Shown here in pieces: positions 1-8,762 of a DNA stretch of 64,000 nucleotides. Source of the DNA: Pseudomonas entomophila (GTDB lineage Bacteria > Pseudomonadota > Gammaproteobacteria > Pseudomonadales > Pseudomonadaceae); NCBI RefSeq assembly GCF_013523125.1, contig NZ_JAAMQJ010000001.1:1-64000 (forward strand). The letters are read 5' to 3'. How positions within the stretch are numbered: position 1 is the stretch's first letter; each line of letters starts with the position of its first letter. The position numbers were made by a program, and so were the translations under genes. The notes under the pieces were generated by a model that was given only the letters and a program-made list of their open reading frames with translations, was not told the origin of the DNA and made no database searches.

Positions 1-101
1 TTAAAAAGACTCAAGTCCTGGTCATGCTGGCCCGCAAGCTGGCTCGGGTGGTCTTTGCCCTGATCAGAAGCGGAGAGGAATATCGTCCAAAAGCCGCTTG
101 A
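1..101 (+). CDS. 3' end of an IS110/IS1111-family transposase (partial)
   Basis: The frame opening at base 3 reads 32 codons to TGA at 99-101 and ends in a basic helix (LARKLARVVFALIRSGEEY) typical of the C-terminus of IS110/IS1111 transposases. These are DEDD-type recombinases that move circular elements without target duplication. The catalytic domains lie before the window. The element end should lie within the next few dozen bases, and a REP-like sequence follows at 221-272; IS110-type elements of Pseudomonas often sit in REP sequences. The family call rests on a short tail only. Confidence 0.65.
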   Translation, partial: KKTQVLVMLARKLARVVFALIRSGEEYRPKAA

Positions 102-463
102 GCGCTTGGCAATTACCATAGAATCTCCCACAGGGGATCGCGTTTGTCTGTAAAATCGAGCTGTCGCCCGGCCCCGGGGTCGCTTTTGAACACCCGCAGG
201 TCATGCAGGCAAACGCAATCTGTGTGGGAGCGGCCCCTGTGCCGCGATCGGGCCCACAGGGCCCGTGAAATCCGCCCCGCCGTCTCTCCCAGGCACGTGC
301 CATCTGACCGAAACGCAGCACCTGATACCCACCTGCCACCGCCTCCCCCCTTCCTCTCTGCAAACACCCTGTGCGACCACGCACATTGACGCCTCTCCCG
401 GCACCACCAAGACTGTTCCGTTTCACTGTACCTTTTTCTTCCCCGTACAAGGACCTCCCTACC
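102..463. other. Spacer between transposase tail and cation exporter
   Basis: No convincing gene is seen here. It should hold the IS right end, the REP/palindrome element at 221-272, and the upstream region of the CDF gene, whose ribosome site AAGGA is at 449-453. Confidence 0.5.
221..272 (+). repeat. REP-like unit joined to a GGGCCC palindrome (copy 1)
   Basis: A REP core (gtgggagcggcccctgtg) runs into a GGGCCC...GGGCCC palindrome and GTGAAATC. The same composite of about 45 bases recurs in opposite orientation at 39523-39567 with only a few differences. Shorter palindrome-only relatives occur near 5768 and at 19171-19209. Confidence 0.8.
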
Positions 464-1390
464 GTGTGGACCGAATCCGCCGTCCTCAAGCTCTCGATCG
501 TCTGCACCGTGCTGCTGGCCGTGTTCGGGATCGTCTCCGGGCTGCTGTCCGGCTCGTTCTCCATCGTCTTCGACGGGTTCTACTCGCTGATCGACGCGCT
601 GATGAGCGGCCTGGCCCTGGCGGTGACCTCGCTGATCGGACGACACACCGGCTCCGGCGCGGCCAGTCGCAAGCTGGGCGAGCGCTTCAACATGGGTTTC
701 TGGCACCTCGAACCGATGGTGCTGATGCTCAACGGCACGCTGCTGTGCGCGGTGTCGCTGTATGCGCTGATCAACGCCATCGGCAGCCTGCTGGATGGTG
801 GTCAGCCCCTGCATTTCGACTACGCCGTGCTCTACGCCCTGGTGGCGGTGGTGGTCTGCACGGGCATGACGTTGTACGCGCACAAGGCCAACCAGACACT
901 GCGTTCGGAGTTCGTCGCCCTGGACGTGAAGACCTGGGTCATGTCCGGGAGCATCTCGGCAGCCCTGCTGATGGCCTTCGCCATCGGACTGCTCCTCGAA
1001 GACACGCCCTGGGCCTGGCTGCTGCCCTACATCGACCCGGCGGTGCTGGCGGTGATCTGCGCCTGCCTGGTGCCGCTGCCGCTCAAGACCCTGCACCAGG
1101 CGTTCTCCGACGTGCTGATGCTGACGCCCACCGAGCTCAAGCAGCAGGTCGATGCGATTGCCGCGCGTGTGGTGGCCGAGGAAGGCTTCCTGGGCCACCA
1201 GACCTACGTGGCCAAGGTCGGGCGAGCCCGGCAGATCGAGATCTACTTCATCGTCCCCAATGGTTGGCCGGCACAGACGCTCGAGCAATGGGACATCCTG
1301 CGCGACCACGTTGGCGAAGCCATCGGCGGTGATGATGCCAACCGCTGGCTGACCATCGCCTTCACCACCGATCCGGCCTGGGCGCAATAG
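464..1390 (+). CDS. Cation diffusion facilitator (CDF) family transporter
   Basis: A 308-residue inner-membrane protein predicted to export divalent metal ions in exchange for protons. Several hydrophobic segments are visible, and the second holds the family's acidic pair (FDGFYSLIDA). A later segment begins ALDVKTWVMSG, matching the transmembrane-5 site although the usual His is absent. A hydrophilic C-terminal domain of about 90 residues follows. GTG at 464 is chosen because AAGGA lies 10 bases upstream; the frame is open further 5' but that stretch is not family-like. The metal cannot be read from the sequence. It stands alone, followed by a separate permease gene. Confidence 0.8.
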   Translation: MWTESAVLKLSIVCTVLLAVFGIVSGLLSGSFSIVFDGFYSLIDALMSGLALAVTSLIGRHTGSGAASRKLGERFNMGFWHLEPMVLMLNGTLLCAVSLYALINAIGSLLDGGQPLHFDYAVLYALVAVVVCTGMTLYAHKANQTLRSEFVALDVKTWVMSGSISAALLMAFAIGLLLEDTPWAWLLPYIDPAVLAVICACLVPLPLKTLHQAFSDVLMLTPTELKQQVDAIAARVVAEEGFLGHQTYVAKVGRARQIEIYFIVPNGWPAQTLEQWDILRDHVGEAIGGDDANRWLTIAFTTDPAWAQ

Positions 1391-1553
1391 GCGCCAGGCG
1401 GGCAGCCCGGCAAACGTCGCTTGCAGCCGTGCATGCAGGTTTAACCTGACGCCTGCCCGCCTCGGTGATAGCGTGCCCCTGGCGACACGCCTTCGTCGCC
1501 ACGCCATGCCTTCGCGCACTTCCCTACAAAAAAGCAAGAATGGGACACGACTC

Positions 1554-2915
1554 ATGAGCCACAGCGCCACTTCGCCTTCTCCCCTTCCCGATCCGCAGCT
1601 GCGCCGCGTGCTCACGCTGCCCGCGCTGGTCTTCTTCGGCCTGGTGTACATGGTGCCGCTGACCGTCTTCACCACGTACGGCATCGTCACCCAGATCACC
1701 GGCGGGCGGACGGCCGGGGCCTACCTGGTGACCCTGCTGGCCATGCTGTTCACCGCCACCTCCTACGGCATCATGGTGCGCCGTCACCCGGTGGCGGGCT
1801 CGGCCTATTCCTACACGCACATCGCCTTCGGCGCGAACGCCGGGTTCCTGGCCGGCTGGTCGTTGCTGCTGGACTACCTGTTCATTCCGATGATCAATTA
1901 CCTGCTGATCGGACTGTTCCTGCACATCGCCTTCCCGGCGGTGCCGGCCTGGGTCTTCGTGCTGACGTCGATCGTCCTGGTGACGCTGCTCAACATCGGC
2001 GGCATCCGCTCGGTGGCCAAGACCAGCAACCTGATCGTCGGTGCCCAGTTGGTGTTCATCGCCGTGTTCGTGGCGTTGTCCTGGGCCTCGCTGGACCGCG
2101 CGCCGATCGACTACCTGGGCCCGCTGCTGGGTGATGGCAGCCAACCGGGCTTCGCGCCGCTGATGGCCGGCGCGGCGATCCTCTGCCTGTCGTTCCTGGG
2201 CTTCGACGCCGTGTCGACCCTGGCCGAGGAGACCCGCGATCCGCGCCGCGACGTGCCCCGCGCCATCGTGCTGACCACGCTGCTGGCCGGCGCGCTGTTC
2301 ACCGCCTTGGCCTACCTGAGCCAGCTGGTGCTGCCTGGCAGCCACTTCGCCGACCCGGACGCCGCCGCCAACGAGGTGATGCTCAAGGCCGGTGGCAGTT
2401 TCCTGGCCAGCTTCTTCACCGCGGCCTTCGTCACCGGCAACCTGGGCTCGGCGCTGGCCTCCCAGGCCGCCGTGTCGCGCATCCTGTACAGCATGGGGCG
2501 CGACCGGTTGCTGCCGGCGCGGCTGTTCGGCACGCTATCGCCGCGCTTCGGCACGCCGCTCAATGCCACCCTGATGGTGTCGGTGGTGTCGCTGGCGGCG
2601 TTGTTCGTCGACTTGGGCACGCTGGCCTCGCTGATCAGCTTCGGCGCGCTGGTGGCCTTCTCCGCGGTCAACCTGGCGGTGCTGCGCACGCACCTGCTGG
2701 CCACTCCGGCCCCAGAGCAGCCGCGGCGCTGGGGCCTGCACGGCGGGGTACCGCTGGTAGGCTTGGCCTTGACCCTGTGGCTGTGGACCAGCCTGTCCGG
2801 CCTGACCCTGGCGATCGGGGTGGGCTGGTTCCTGCTCGGGGTGGTGTACCTGGGCGTGCTGACCGCCGGGTTCCGCCGCACGGTGGCGGTGGCGGACTTT
2901 TCCGAAGCGGGCTGA
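1554..2915 (+). CDS. APC-superfamily amino acid/polyamine permease, PuuP/PlaP-like
   Basis: A 453-residue permease with about 12 hydrophobic segments. The N-terminal part (VYMVPLTVFTTYGIVTQITGG, then GSAYSYTHIAFG and LLDYLFIPMINYLL) follows the pattern of the putrescine importers PuuP and PlaP, so uptake of putrescine or a related amine/amino acid by proton symport is the best guess. ATG 1554 places a short cytoplasmic tail before the first membrane helix; the upstream extension is arginine-rich and not family-like. No polyamine catabolic genes adjoin it, so the substrate is inferred from family only. Confidence 0.78.
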   Translation: MSHSATSPSPLPDPQLRRVLTLPALVFFGLVYMVPLTVFTTYGIVTQITGGRTAGAYLVTLLAMLFTATSYGIMVRRHPVAGSAYSYTHIAFGANAGFLAGWSLLLDYLFIPMINYLLIGLFLHIAFPAVPAWVFVLTSIVLVTLLNIGGIRSVAKTSNLIVGAQLVFIAVFVALSWASLDRAPIDYLGPLLGDGSQPGFAPLMAGAAILCLSFLGFDAVSTLAEETRDPRRDVPRAIVLTTLLAGALFTALAYLSQLVLPGSHFADPDAAANEVMLKAGGSFLASFFTAAFVTGNLGSALASQAAVSRILYSMGRDRLLPARLFGTLSPRFGTPLNATLMVSVVSLAALFVDLGTLASLISFGALVAFSAVNLAVLRTHLLATPAPEQPRRWGLHGGVPLVGLALTLWLWTSLSGLTLAIGVGWFLLGVVYLGVLTAGFRRTVAVADFSEAG

Positions 2916-3205
2916 GGCGCGTTGCTCCAGGCGCACGGCAGGGTCGTGCAGGTCACCGGTAGCGGGGGCCTGCACGTCGACCGCGCGAGGGTGGAACCAC
3001 AGGCCTCGGGCGACGGTCATTTTGCACAGAGGCTCCCACCTTCCAGCGACGTTTCCGGCATCGATGCTGCCGGTGGCGCGAGCCGTGTGGACTCGAACCG
3101 TCGTGCCCCTTGCCAAGGAAGCTGAGCCTCCCGTCGCCGACGCCCGTCGGCCAGACGCAGGTGGACCACGGGTGTTCATTGACCCCTTTTCCGAGTACCG
3201 CCCCC

Positions 3206-4456
3206 GTGGACAACACTGCGCCTTCCACCCCTCGCAACCCACCCCTGGACTGGCTGAACTTCTTTCTCGCCGACGTGCGCGATGGGCTCGGTCCGTACCT
3301 GGCGATCTACCTGCTGGCCGTGCACCATTGGCAACCGGCGAGCATCGGCCTGGTCATGACCGTGGCGGGGGTCGCCGCCCTGCTGGCGCAGACCCCGGCT
3401 GGCGCGTTGATCGACCGCATCACGGCCAAGCGCGCCGTGGTAGTGGTCGCCGCCGTGCTGGTGACCGGTAGCTGCCTGCTGCTGCCGATGATCGATTCGT
3501 TCGGGCTGGTGGCCCTGACCCAGACGGTCAGCGCGATCGCCGGATCGGTGTTCGCGCCGGCCATCGCGGCGATCACCCTCGGCATCACCGGGCCGAAAGC
3601 CTTCACCCGACGCATCGGCCGCAACGAAACCTTCAACCATGCCGGCAACGCCTGCTCGGCGCTGTTGGCGGGCGGCCTGTCCTACGCCTTCGGGCCAGTG
3701 GTGGTGTTCTACCTGATGGCGGTGATGACCGTGGCCAGCATGGTGGCCGTGAGCCGGGTGCCGGCCAAGGCCATCGATCACCAGCGTGCCCGTGGCCTGT
3801 CGCACGACGACGGCGCTCACCCGGCCGGCTTCGCCTTTCTGCTGCACAATCGGCCCTTGCTGGTGTTCGCGGCCTGCTGCGCGCTGTTTCACCTGGCCAA
3901 TGCGGCGATGCTGCCCCTGGTGGGCCAGAAGCTGTCGCAGGTGGACCTCAAGCTGGCCACGCCGCTGACCTCGGCGTGCATCGTCGCGGCGCAGCTGGTG
4001 ATGGTGCCGATGGCCCTGCTGGTGGGTGCCAAGGCCGAGGTGTGGGGGCGCAAGCCGCTGCTGTTGCTGGGCTTTCTGATCCTGCCGCTGCGCGGGGCCT
4101 TGTACGTGCTGTCGGACAATCCGTTCTGGCTGGTGGGCGTGCAACTGCTCGACGGGATAGGCGCCGGGATCTTCGGTGCGGTGTTCCCCATCGTGGTCAA
4201 GGACCTGACCGAAGGCTCGGGGCGCTTCAACGTCAGTCTGGGGGCGTTGACCGCGATCTTCGGCCTGGGCGCCGCGCTGAGTCCCGGTATCGCCGGGCTG
4301 GTGGTGCAGTCGGCCGGGTATGACGCGGCCTTCCTGACCTTGGCGGGCATCGCGACGGTGGCCTTCCTGCTGCTGTGGCTGGCGATGCCGGAAAGCGGCC
4401 AGTGTGCCGCGTCTGCGGACACCGAGCCGGGCTTGCGTCCCGTGGCAGGGAGCTGA
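3206..4456 (+). CDS. MFS transporter
   Basis: About 416 residues with 12 predicted transmembrane segments. The segment-2/3 loop carries an MFS signature (GALIDRITAKR) and a second half-motif GAKAEVWGRKP sits in the corresponding loop of the C-terminal half. It starts with LADVRDGLGPYLAIYLL, seen in proteobacterial drug-efflux-like MFS members. The start is uncertain: GTG 3206 is used because it lies just before the first helix, but its ribosome site is poor. Its TGA is 8 bases before the ArsB-like gene, so the two are probably cotranscribed. Substrate unknown. Confidence 0.72.
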   Translation: MDNTAPSTPRNPPLDWLNFFLADVRDGLGPYLAIYLLAVHHWQPASIGLVMTVAGVAALLAQTPAGALIDRITAKRAVVVVAAVLVTGSCLLLPMIDSFGLVALTQTVSAIAGSVFAPAIAAITLGITGPKAFTRRIGRNETFNHAGNACSALLAGGLSYAFGPVVVFYLMAVMTVASMVAVSRVPAKAIDHQRARGLSHDDGAHPAGFAFLLHNRPLLVFAACCALFHLANAAMLPLVGQKLSQVDLKLATPLTSACIVAAQLVMVPMALLVGAKAEVWGRKPLLLLGFLILPLRGALYVLSDNPFWLVGVQLLDGIGAGIFGAVFPIVVKDLTEGSGRFNVSLGALTAIFGLGAALSPGIAGLVVQSAGYDAAFLTLAGIATVAFLLLWLAMPESGQCAASADTEPGLRPVAGS

Positions 4457-4464
4457 GCGCCCGT

Positions 4465-5718
4465 ATGTCGACGATCACTCCATCCTGGATCATCTGGGGC
4501 GTGGCCGCCGTGGCCACCGCGGGCGTCATCCTGCGGCCGTGGCGGGTGCCCGAGTACGCCTGGGCCCTGGGCGGCGCGCTGCTGCTCACGCTGCTTGGCC
4601 TGATCACGCCGCGCGCGGCGCTCGACGCCGTGCGCATGGGAGGCGATGTCTACCTGTTCCTGATCGGCATGATGGTGCTGGCCGAGCTGGCGCGCCAGGA
4701 GGGGCTGTTCGACTGGCTGGCGCGGTATGCGGTGCGCCATGCCAAGGGGTCGGGCCAGCGCCTGTTCGACCTGGTGTTCGGGGTGGGCACGCTGGTCACG
4801 GTGTTTCTCTCCAACGATGCCACGGCGGTGGTGCTGACCCCGGCGGTGTACGCGGCGTGCAAGGCGGCCAAGGCCGAACCGCTGCCGTACCTGTTCATCT
4901 GCGCGTTCATCGCCAACGCGGCGAGCTTCGTGCTGCCGATCTCCAACCCGGCCAACCTGGTGGTGTTCGGCAGCCACATGCCGCCATTGCTGGACTGGTT
5001 GCGGCAGTTCAGCCTACCGTCGCTGGCAGCCATCGGCCTGACCTACCTGGCCTTGCGCCTGACCCAGGGCCGCCAGTTGCGCCGCCCGCTGGCTTTGGAC
5101 ATCGAGATCACTCCCCTGCCGATCGGTGCGCGCCTGTGCGCCTGGGGGATCGCGGCGACCGCGGCGGTGCTGCTGACGGCCTCGGCGCTGGACGTCGCGC
5201 TGGGGCTGCCGACCTTCTGCGCGGGGCTGGCGACGGCCGTGCTGGTGCACCTCTTCCAGCGACGCAGCCCCTGGCCGGTGGCACGCCACGTGTCCTGGGG
5301 GGTATTGCCGCTGGTGGCCGGGTTGTTCGTGCTGGTCGAGGCGGTGGCCGCCACCGGGGTCATCGAGCGCCTGGCCCAGGCTCTGGCGGCACTGGCTCAG
5401 GCCTCGCCGACACAGGCGAGCTGGGCGGCGGGGATCATCGTGGCGATCGCCAGCAACCTGATGAACAACCTGCCCAGCGGGCTGATCGCCGGGTCGATCG
5501 GGCAACTGGCGCACCTGCCGGGGCAGACCACGGCGGCCTTGCTGATCGGGGTGGACCTGGGGCCGAACCTGTCGATCACCGGTTCCCTGGCGACCTTGCT
5601 GTGGCTGGTGGCGATCCGCCGCGAGGGGGAGCAGGTCAGCGCCTGGCGCTTCCTGCGGCTGGGCGTGGTGGTGATGCCACCGGCGCTGCTGGGGGCGTTG
5701 CTGTTGTTGCAGGTGTGA
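4465..5718 (+). CDS. ArsB/NhaD-type anion/arsenite permease
   Basis: A 417-residue membrane protein of the ion transporter (IT) superfamily. Conserved family sequences are visible: VFLSNDATAVVLTPAVYA and ASFVLPISNPANLVVFG in the first half, and NLMNNLPSGLIAGSIG plus GVDLGPNLSITGSLATLLWL in the second, in the order seen in ArsB arsenite pumps. GGGAG at 4448-4452 supports ATG 4465. There is no arsR, arsC or arsH nearby, so arsenite export is a family-based guess; another oxyanion or Na+/H+ exchange is possible. Confidence 0.75.
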   Translation: MSTITPSWIIWGVAAVATAGVILRPWRVPEYAWALGGALLLTLLGLITPRAALDAVRMGGDVYLFLIGMMVLAELARQEGLFDWLARYAVRHAKGSGQRLFDLVFGVGTLVTVFLSNDATAVVLTPAVYAACKAAKAEPLPYLFICAFIANAASFVLPISNPANLVVFGSHMPPLLDWLRQFSLPSLAAIGLTYLALRLTQGRQLRRPLALDIEITPLPIGARLCAWGIAATAAVLLTASALDVALGLPTFCAGLATAVLVHLFQRRSPWPVARHVSWGVLPLVAGLFVLVEAVAATGVIERLAQALAALAQASPTQASWAAGIIVAIASNLMNNLPSGLIAGSIGQLAHLPGQTTAALLIGVDLGPNLSITGSLATLLWLVAIRREGEQVSAWRFLRLGVVVMPPALLGALLLLQV

Positions 5719-6016
5719 GTGGCGCAGGCCGGCCCCCTCGCCCATGGTTATGCAGTCGACTGACAGGGGTGGGCCCTGCGGGCCCACAAAACCATTCACT
5801 GCAATCAGGTCCCACTCGACCCACGGCCTGCGCGCCACATGAACAAACCTTCATGTCAGCGCAAATGCCCGCCGCCAGGGCACCTCACGCCCCAGGCCAC
5901 CGGCACCGGACGTACCAGCGTTGAGCCGCCTGGGCGGGATGCGTAGGATTCACCGCCCGTTCACCCGCCCTGCCCGCCTTGCCGCTCGCGCGCCTGCCCT
6001 GGACTCATCGCCACCG

Positions 6017-7933
6017 ATGCCCCAACCGATCCCGCTCAAGGACCACGACTCCGAAAAAACTCTGGTCAATCGCCGTGTGCTGGTCTGCGCCACGCTGGTG
6101 CTGCTGCTGGCCGCCACGCTCATCGGCCGGCTCTACGTGTTGCAAGTGGTGCAGCATGACCAACAGAGCGCGGTATCGGAGAACAATCGGGTGCACGTGC
6201 TGCCGATCCCGCCCGAGCGCGGCCTGATCTACGACCGCAATGGCGTGGTGCTGGCCGACAACAAGCCCAGCTTCAACCTGACCCTGACCCGCGAGCGCGC
6301 CGGCAACACGGCCCAGGTGGCCCAGGTGCTCGACACCCTGGCGCAGATCCTCACGCTGGACCCCGACGACCGCCAGGGATTCGACAAGGACCTGCGCCGG
6401 GGCCGCAAGCCGTTCGAGCCGGTGACGTTGATGGTGGGCCTGAGCGAGGAGCAGATCGCGCTGATCGCGGTGAACCAGTTCCGCTTGCCGGGGCTGGAGG
6501 TCGAGCCACAGTTCATCCGCGAGTACCCGCTGGCCGAGCACTTCGCTCACTCGGTGGGCTACGTCGGACGGATCAACGAGCAGGAGGCCAAGCGCCTCGA
6601 CAGCACCGAATACCGCGGCACCCAGTCGATCGGCAAGACCGGAATCGAGCACTTCTACGAACCCGAACTGCACGGGCACGTGGGGTACGAGGAGGTCGAG
6701 ACCAACGCCCAAGGCCGGGTCATGCGGGTGTTGCGCCACCAGGACCCGACGCCCGGCAAGGACCTGGTGCTGACCCTGGATGCGCACCTGCAGATGGCCG
6801 CCGAGAAGGCCCTGGGTGATCGCCGTGGTGCGGTGGTGGCGCTGGACCCGAGCAGCGGCGACGTGCTGGCGATGGTCAGCAACCCAGGGTTCGACCCGAA
6901 CCTGTTCGTCAAGGGCATCAGCTTCAAGCAGTACGCGGCCCTGCGCGACTCGATCGACCGGCCGCTGTTCAACCGGGTGCTGCGCGGGCTGTACGCCCCT
7001 GGCTCGACCATCAAGCCGGAGGTGGCCATCGCCGGACTGGACAGCGGCGCGACCACGCCGAGCAACCGGGTGTTCGACCCTGGCTACTACGAGCTGCCCA
7101 ACTACGCGCACAAGTACCGCAACTGGAACCGCAGCGGCGACGGCTGGGTGGACATGTACACGGCCATCATGCGCTCCAACGACACCTACTTCTACGACCT
7201 GGCGCACAAGCTGGGGATCGACCGCCTGCACGACTACATGAACGCATTCGGCCTGGGCCAGAAGGTGTCGCTGGACATGTTCGAGGAATCGCCCGGCCTG
7301 ATGCCGTCGGCCGAGTGGAAGCGCGCGACCCGGCGCCAGGCGTGGTTCCCGGGCGAGACGCTGATCCTCGGCATCGGCCAGGGCTACATGCAGGTGACCC
7401 CGCTGCAGCTGGCCCAGGCCACCAGCCTGCTGGCGAGCAAGGGCGTCTGGCACCGGCCGCACCTGGCCCTGACGGTGGACGGCCAGGCCCCGATCGACCC
7501 CAACCCGATGCCCGACATCAAGTTGCACGACGCCCATGCCTGGGACCAGGTCAACCAGGGCATGCAGATGGTCATGCACGATCCACGCGGCATCGCCCGG
7601 GCCGCGGCGGCGGGCGCGCAGTACCGCATCGCCGGCAAGAGCGGCACCGCGCAGGTGGTAGCGATCCGCCAAGGCGAGCGCTACGACCGCAACAAGACCC
7701 TGGAACGGCATCGCGACAACGCCTTGTTCGTCGGTTTCGCGCCGGCGGAGCGGCCGGAGATCGTGGTGGCGGTGATGATCGAGAACGGCGAGGCCGGCGG
7801 GCGCGTGGCCGGGCCGGTGGTGCGCGAGGTGATGGATGCGTGGTTGCTGGATGACCAGGGGCACCTGCGGCATCGGTTGGCGGAGGGAGGCCAGGGAGCG
7901 GGAGGTGATGGGCGGGGCGTGCCGAAGGCTTGA
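6017..7933 (+). CDS. mrdA: Penicillin-binding protein 2 (second, stand-alone copy)
   Basis: A 638-residue class B transpeptidase that cross-links peptidoglycan in the elongation machinery. It has one N-terminal membrane anchor (residues about 20-45), a dimerisation domain beginning after PPERGLIYDRNG, and a transpeptidase domain with all three active-site motifs: STIK (in APGSTIKPEVAI), SND and KSGT. Length matches PBP2. In the usual Pseudomonas locus mrdA sits with rodA, rlpA and mltB; none is here, so this is probably the additional PBP2 paralogue known in P. putida-type genomes. ATG 6017 gives the normal short cytoplasmic tail. Confidence 0.9.
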   Translation: MPQPIPLKDHDSEKTLVNRRVLVCATLVLLLAATLIGRLYVLQVVQHDQQSAVSENNRVHVLPIPPERGLIYDRNGVVLADNKPSFNLTLTRERAGNTAQVAQVLDTLAQILTLDPDDRQGFDKDLRRGRKPFEPVTLMVGLSEEQIALIAVNQFRLPGLEVEPQFIREYPLAEHFAHSVGYVGRINEQEAKRLDSTEYRGTQSIGKTGIEHFYEPELHGHVGYEEVETNAQGRVMRVLRHQDPTPGKDLVLTLDAHLQMAAEKALGDRRGAVVALDPSSGDVLAMVSNPGFDPNLFVKGISFKQYAALRDSIDRPLFNRVLRGLYAPGSTIKPEVAIAGLDSGATTPSNRVFDPGYYELPNYAHKYRNWNRSGDGWVDMYTAIMRSNDTYFYDLAHKLGIDRLHDYMNAFGLGQKVSLDMFEESPGLMPSAEWKRATRRQAWFPGETLILGIGQGYMQVTPLQLAQATSLLASKGVWHRPHLALTVDGQAPIDPNPMPDIKLHDAHAWDQVNQGMQMVMHDPRGIARAAAAGAQYRIAGKSGTAQVVAIRQGERYDRNKTLERHRDNALFVGFAPAERPEIVVAVMIENGEAGGRVAGPVVREVMDAWLLDDQGHLRHRLAEGGQGAGGDGRGVPKA

Positions 7934-8340
7934 GGGGGAAGCGCGCCTGTGAAGTACGCGTTGCTGGGGCCGCTCACCGGACCTGTGGGAGCAACTGTCT
8001 TTTTCTACTTGGTACATGCCCGGCCGCATGGGCTGATGGGTACGGCCGGCCCGCGATAATGGTAGTAAAGCCAACACATGGCCGCCAGGCTGGACACTGG
8101 CCTGGCAGCCTTGAGGTGAATGCACAGGCCCCATCGCTGGCAAGCCAGCTCCCACAGGCACCCCTTTCGAGCAGGCAGCAGCACGATGGCGAGCCCCCTG
8201 TGTGGGGCTTGCCCGCGATAGCGTCCGCCCTGTCACCGCCTGCATCGCAGGCAAGCCCACATTAGGTTTGTAGGAAAAATACCGCCTCTGGCCAAAAAGC
8301 CATTGATCCCCGCCCTACCGCTGACGTAAGCTCGGGCTCA
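7934..8340. repeat. REP-rich spacer before the attenuator
   Basis: No gene is seen. REP-type units include 8130-8157 (tggcaagccagctcccacag) and an inverted pair near 8200-8218 and 8244-8263 built on tgtgggcttgcc-type arms. Such clusters lie between transcription units and can stabilise or terminate transcripts. Confidence 0.7.
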
Positions 8341-8357
8341 TTCACTGGAGCGCACCT

Positions 8358-8486
8358 ATGTCCCACAGCCTTCGCCACCTCGCCGATCACACTGCCCGCC
8401 CTGCGCGCGCCGTGCTGGCCGTGGCCGGCCGCGAGACGCGTGGCTGCAGCTATTTTGGGTATTGGTTTAGCCACAGGCGCCGCTGA
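8358..8486 (+). CDS. Aromatic-amino-acid leader peptide of the DAHP synthase attenuator
   Basis: A 42-residue open frame starting at ATG 8358, with GGAG at 8346-8349 as ribosome site. Near its end it carries Ser-Tyr-Phe-Gly-Tyr-Trp-Phe (codons TAT TTT GGG TAT TGG TTT), so five of six consecutive residues are aromatic, then SHRRR and TGA at 8484-8486. A strong intrinsic terminator begins 52 bases later and the DAHP synthase gene follows. This is the architecture of classical leader-peptide attenuation: ribosome stalling at uncharged Tyr/Phe/Trp tRNAs would favour an antiterminator. The peptide itself probably has no other role. The function is inferred from the layout. Confidence 0.75.
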   Translation: MSHSLRHLADHTARPARAVLAVAGRETRGCSYFGYWFSHRRR

Positions 8487-8537
8487 TACCCACACCGGCG
8501 CCCACCTTCGAGGGGCCGCCGATATGAGACTACTCAA

Positions 8538-8567
8538 CCCCCGGTCGGCCCTCCGACCGGGGGTTTT
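8538..8567 (+). terminator. Intrinsic terminator of the attenuator
   Basis: A perfect 11-bp stem (CCCCCGGTCGG / CCGACCGGGGG) with a 4-base loop is followed by TTTT at 8564-8567. It lies between the leader peptide and the DAHP synthase gene, in the same direction. The stretch around 8512-8520 (gaggggcc) can pair, with one bulge, with ggccctc at 8547-8553, giving a candidate antiterminator. Confidence 0.85.
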
Positions 8568-8611
8568 GCGTTTCAGGGCCTTTCACACCGCTTCACACCG
8601 AGGATACCGAC

Positions 8612-8758
8612 ATGACCTGCACCTACGACCGTTACCAGCGCTCTGCCTGGCGATTTAGCCAATCCCGTTCGGGCCAGCCTGCCGCCTCCGTTCGGTCCTC
8701 CACAGGTGGCACTTCATCACCCATCGCCTCACCGGCCATCTGTCGAACACCTCGATAG
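8612..8758 (+). CDS. Second small open frame with aromatic codons, upstream of DAHP synthase
   Basis: A 48-codon frame starts at ATG 8612, 44 bases after the attenuator T-tract, with GAGGA at 8600-8604. Its start reads MTCTYDRYQRSAWRF, so Tyr, Tyr, Trp and Phe fall within 15 codons. It ends at TAG 8756-8758, 49 bases before the DAHP synthase ATG. No terminator follows it. It may be a second stalling leader, a coupling frame that controls access to the aroF ribosome site, or chance. Confidence 0.4.
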   Translation: MTCTYDRYQRSAWRFSQSRSGQPAASVRSSTGGTSSPIASPAICRTPR

Positions 8759-8762
8759 GGCC

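Noticed and set aside
113..1699. Long minus-strand open frame of over 500 codons
   Set aside because: It is antisense to the CDF gene and the start of the permease gene, is rich in Arg/Gly/His/Gln with no domain, and arises from third-position G/C bias.
6005..8260. Minus-strand open frame of 751 codons over the PBP2 gene
   Set aside because: Shadow frame: the plus strand encodes a complete PBP2 with all motifs, and the antisense protein is low in complexity.
7978..8263. Possible CRISPR array in the spacer with several similar short repeats
   Set aside because: The repeats are REP units in both orientations with irregular spacing and no equal-length spacers; no cas genes are present.
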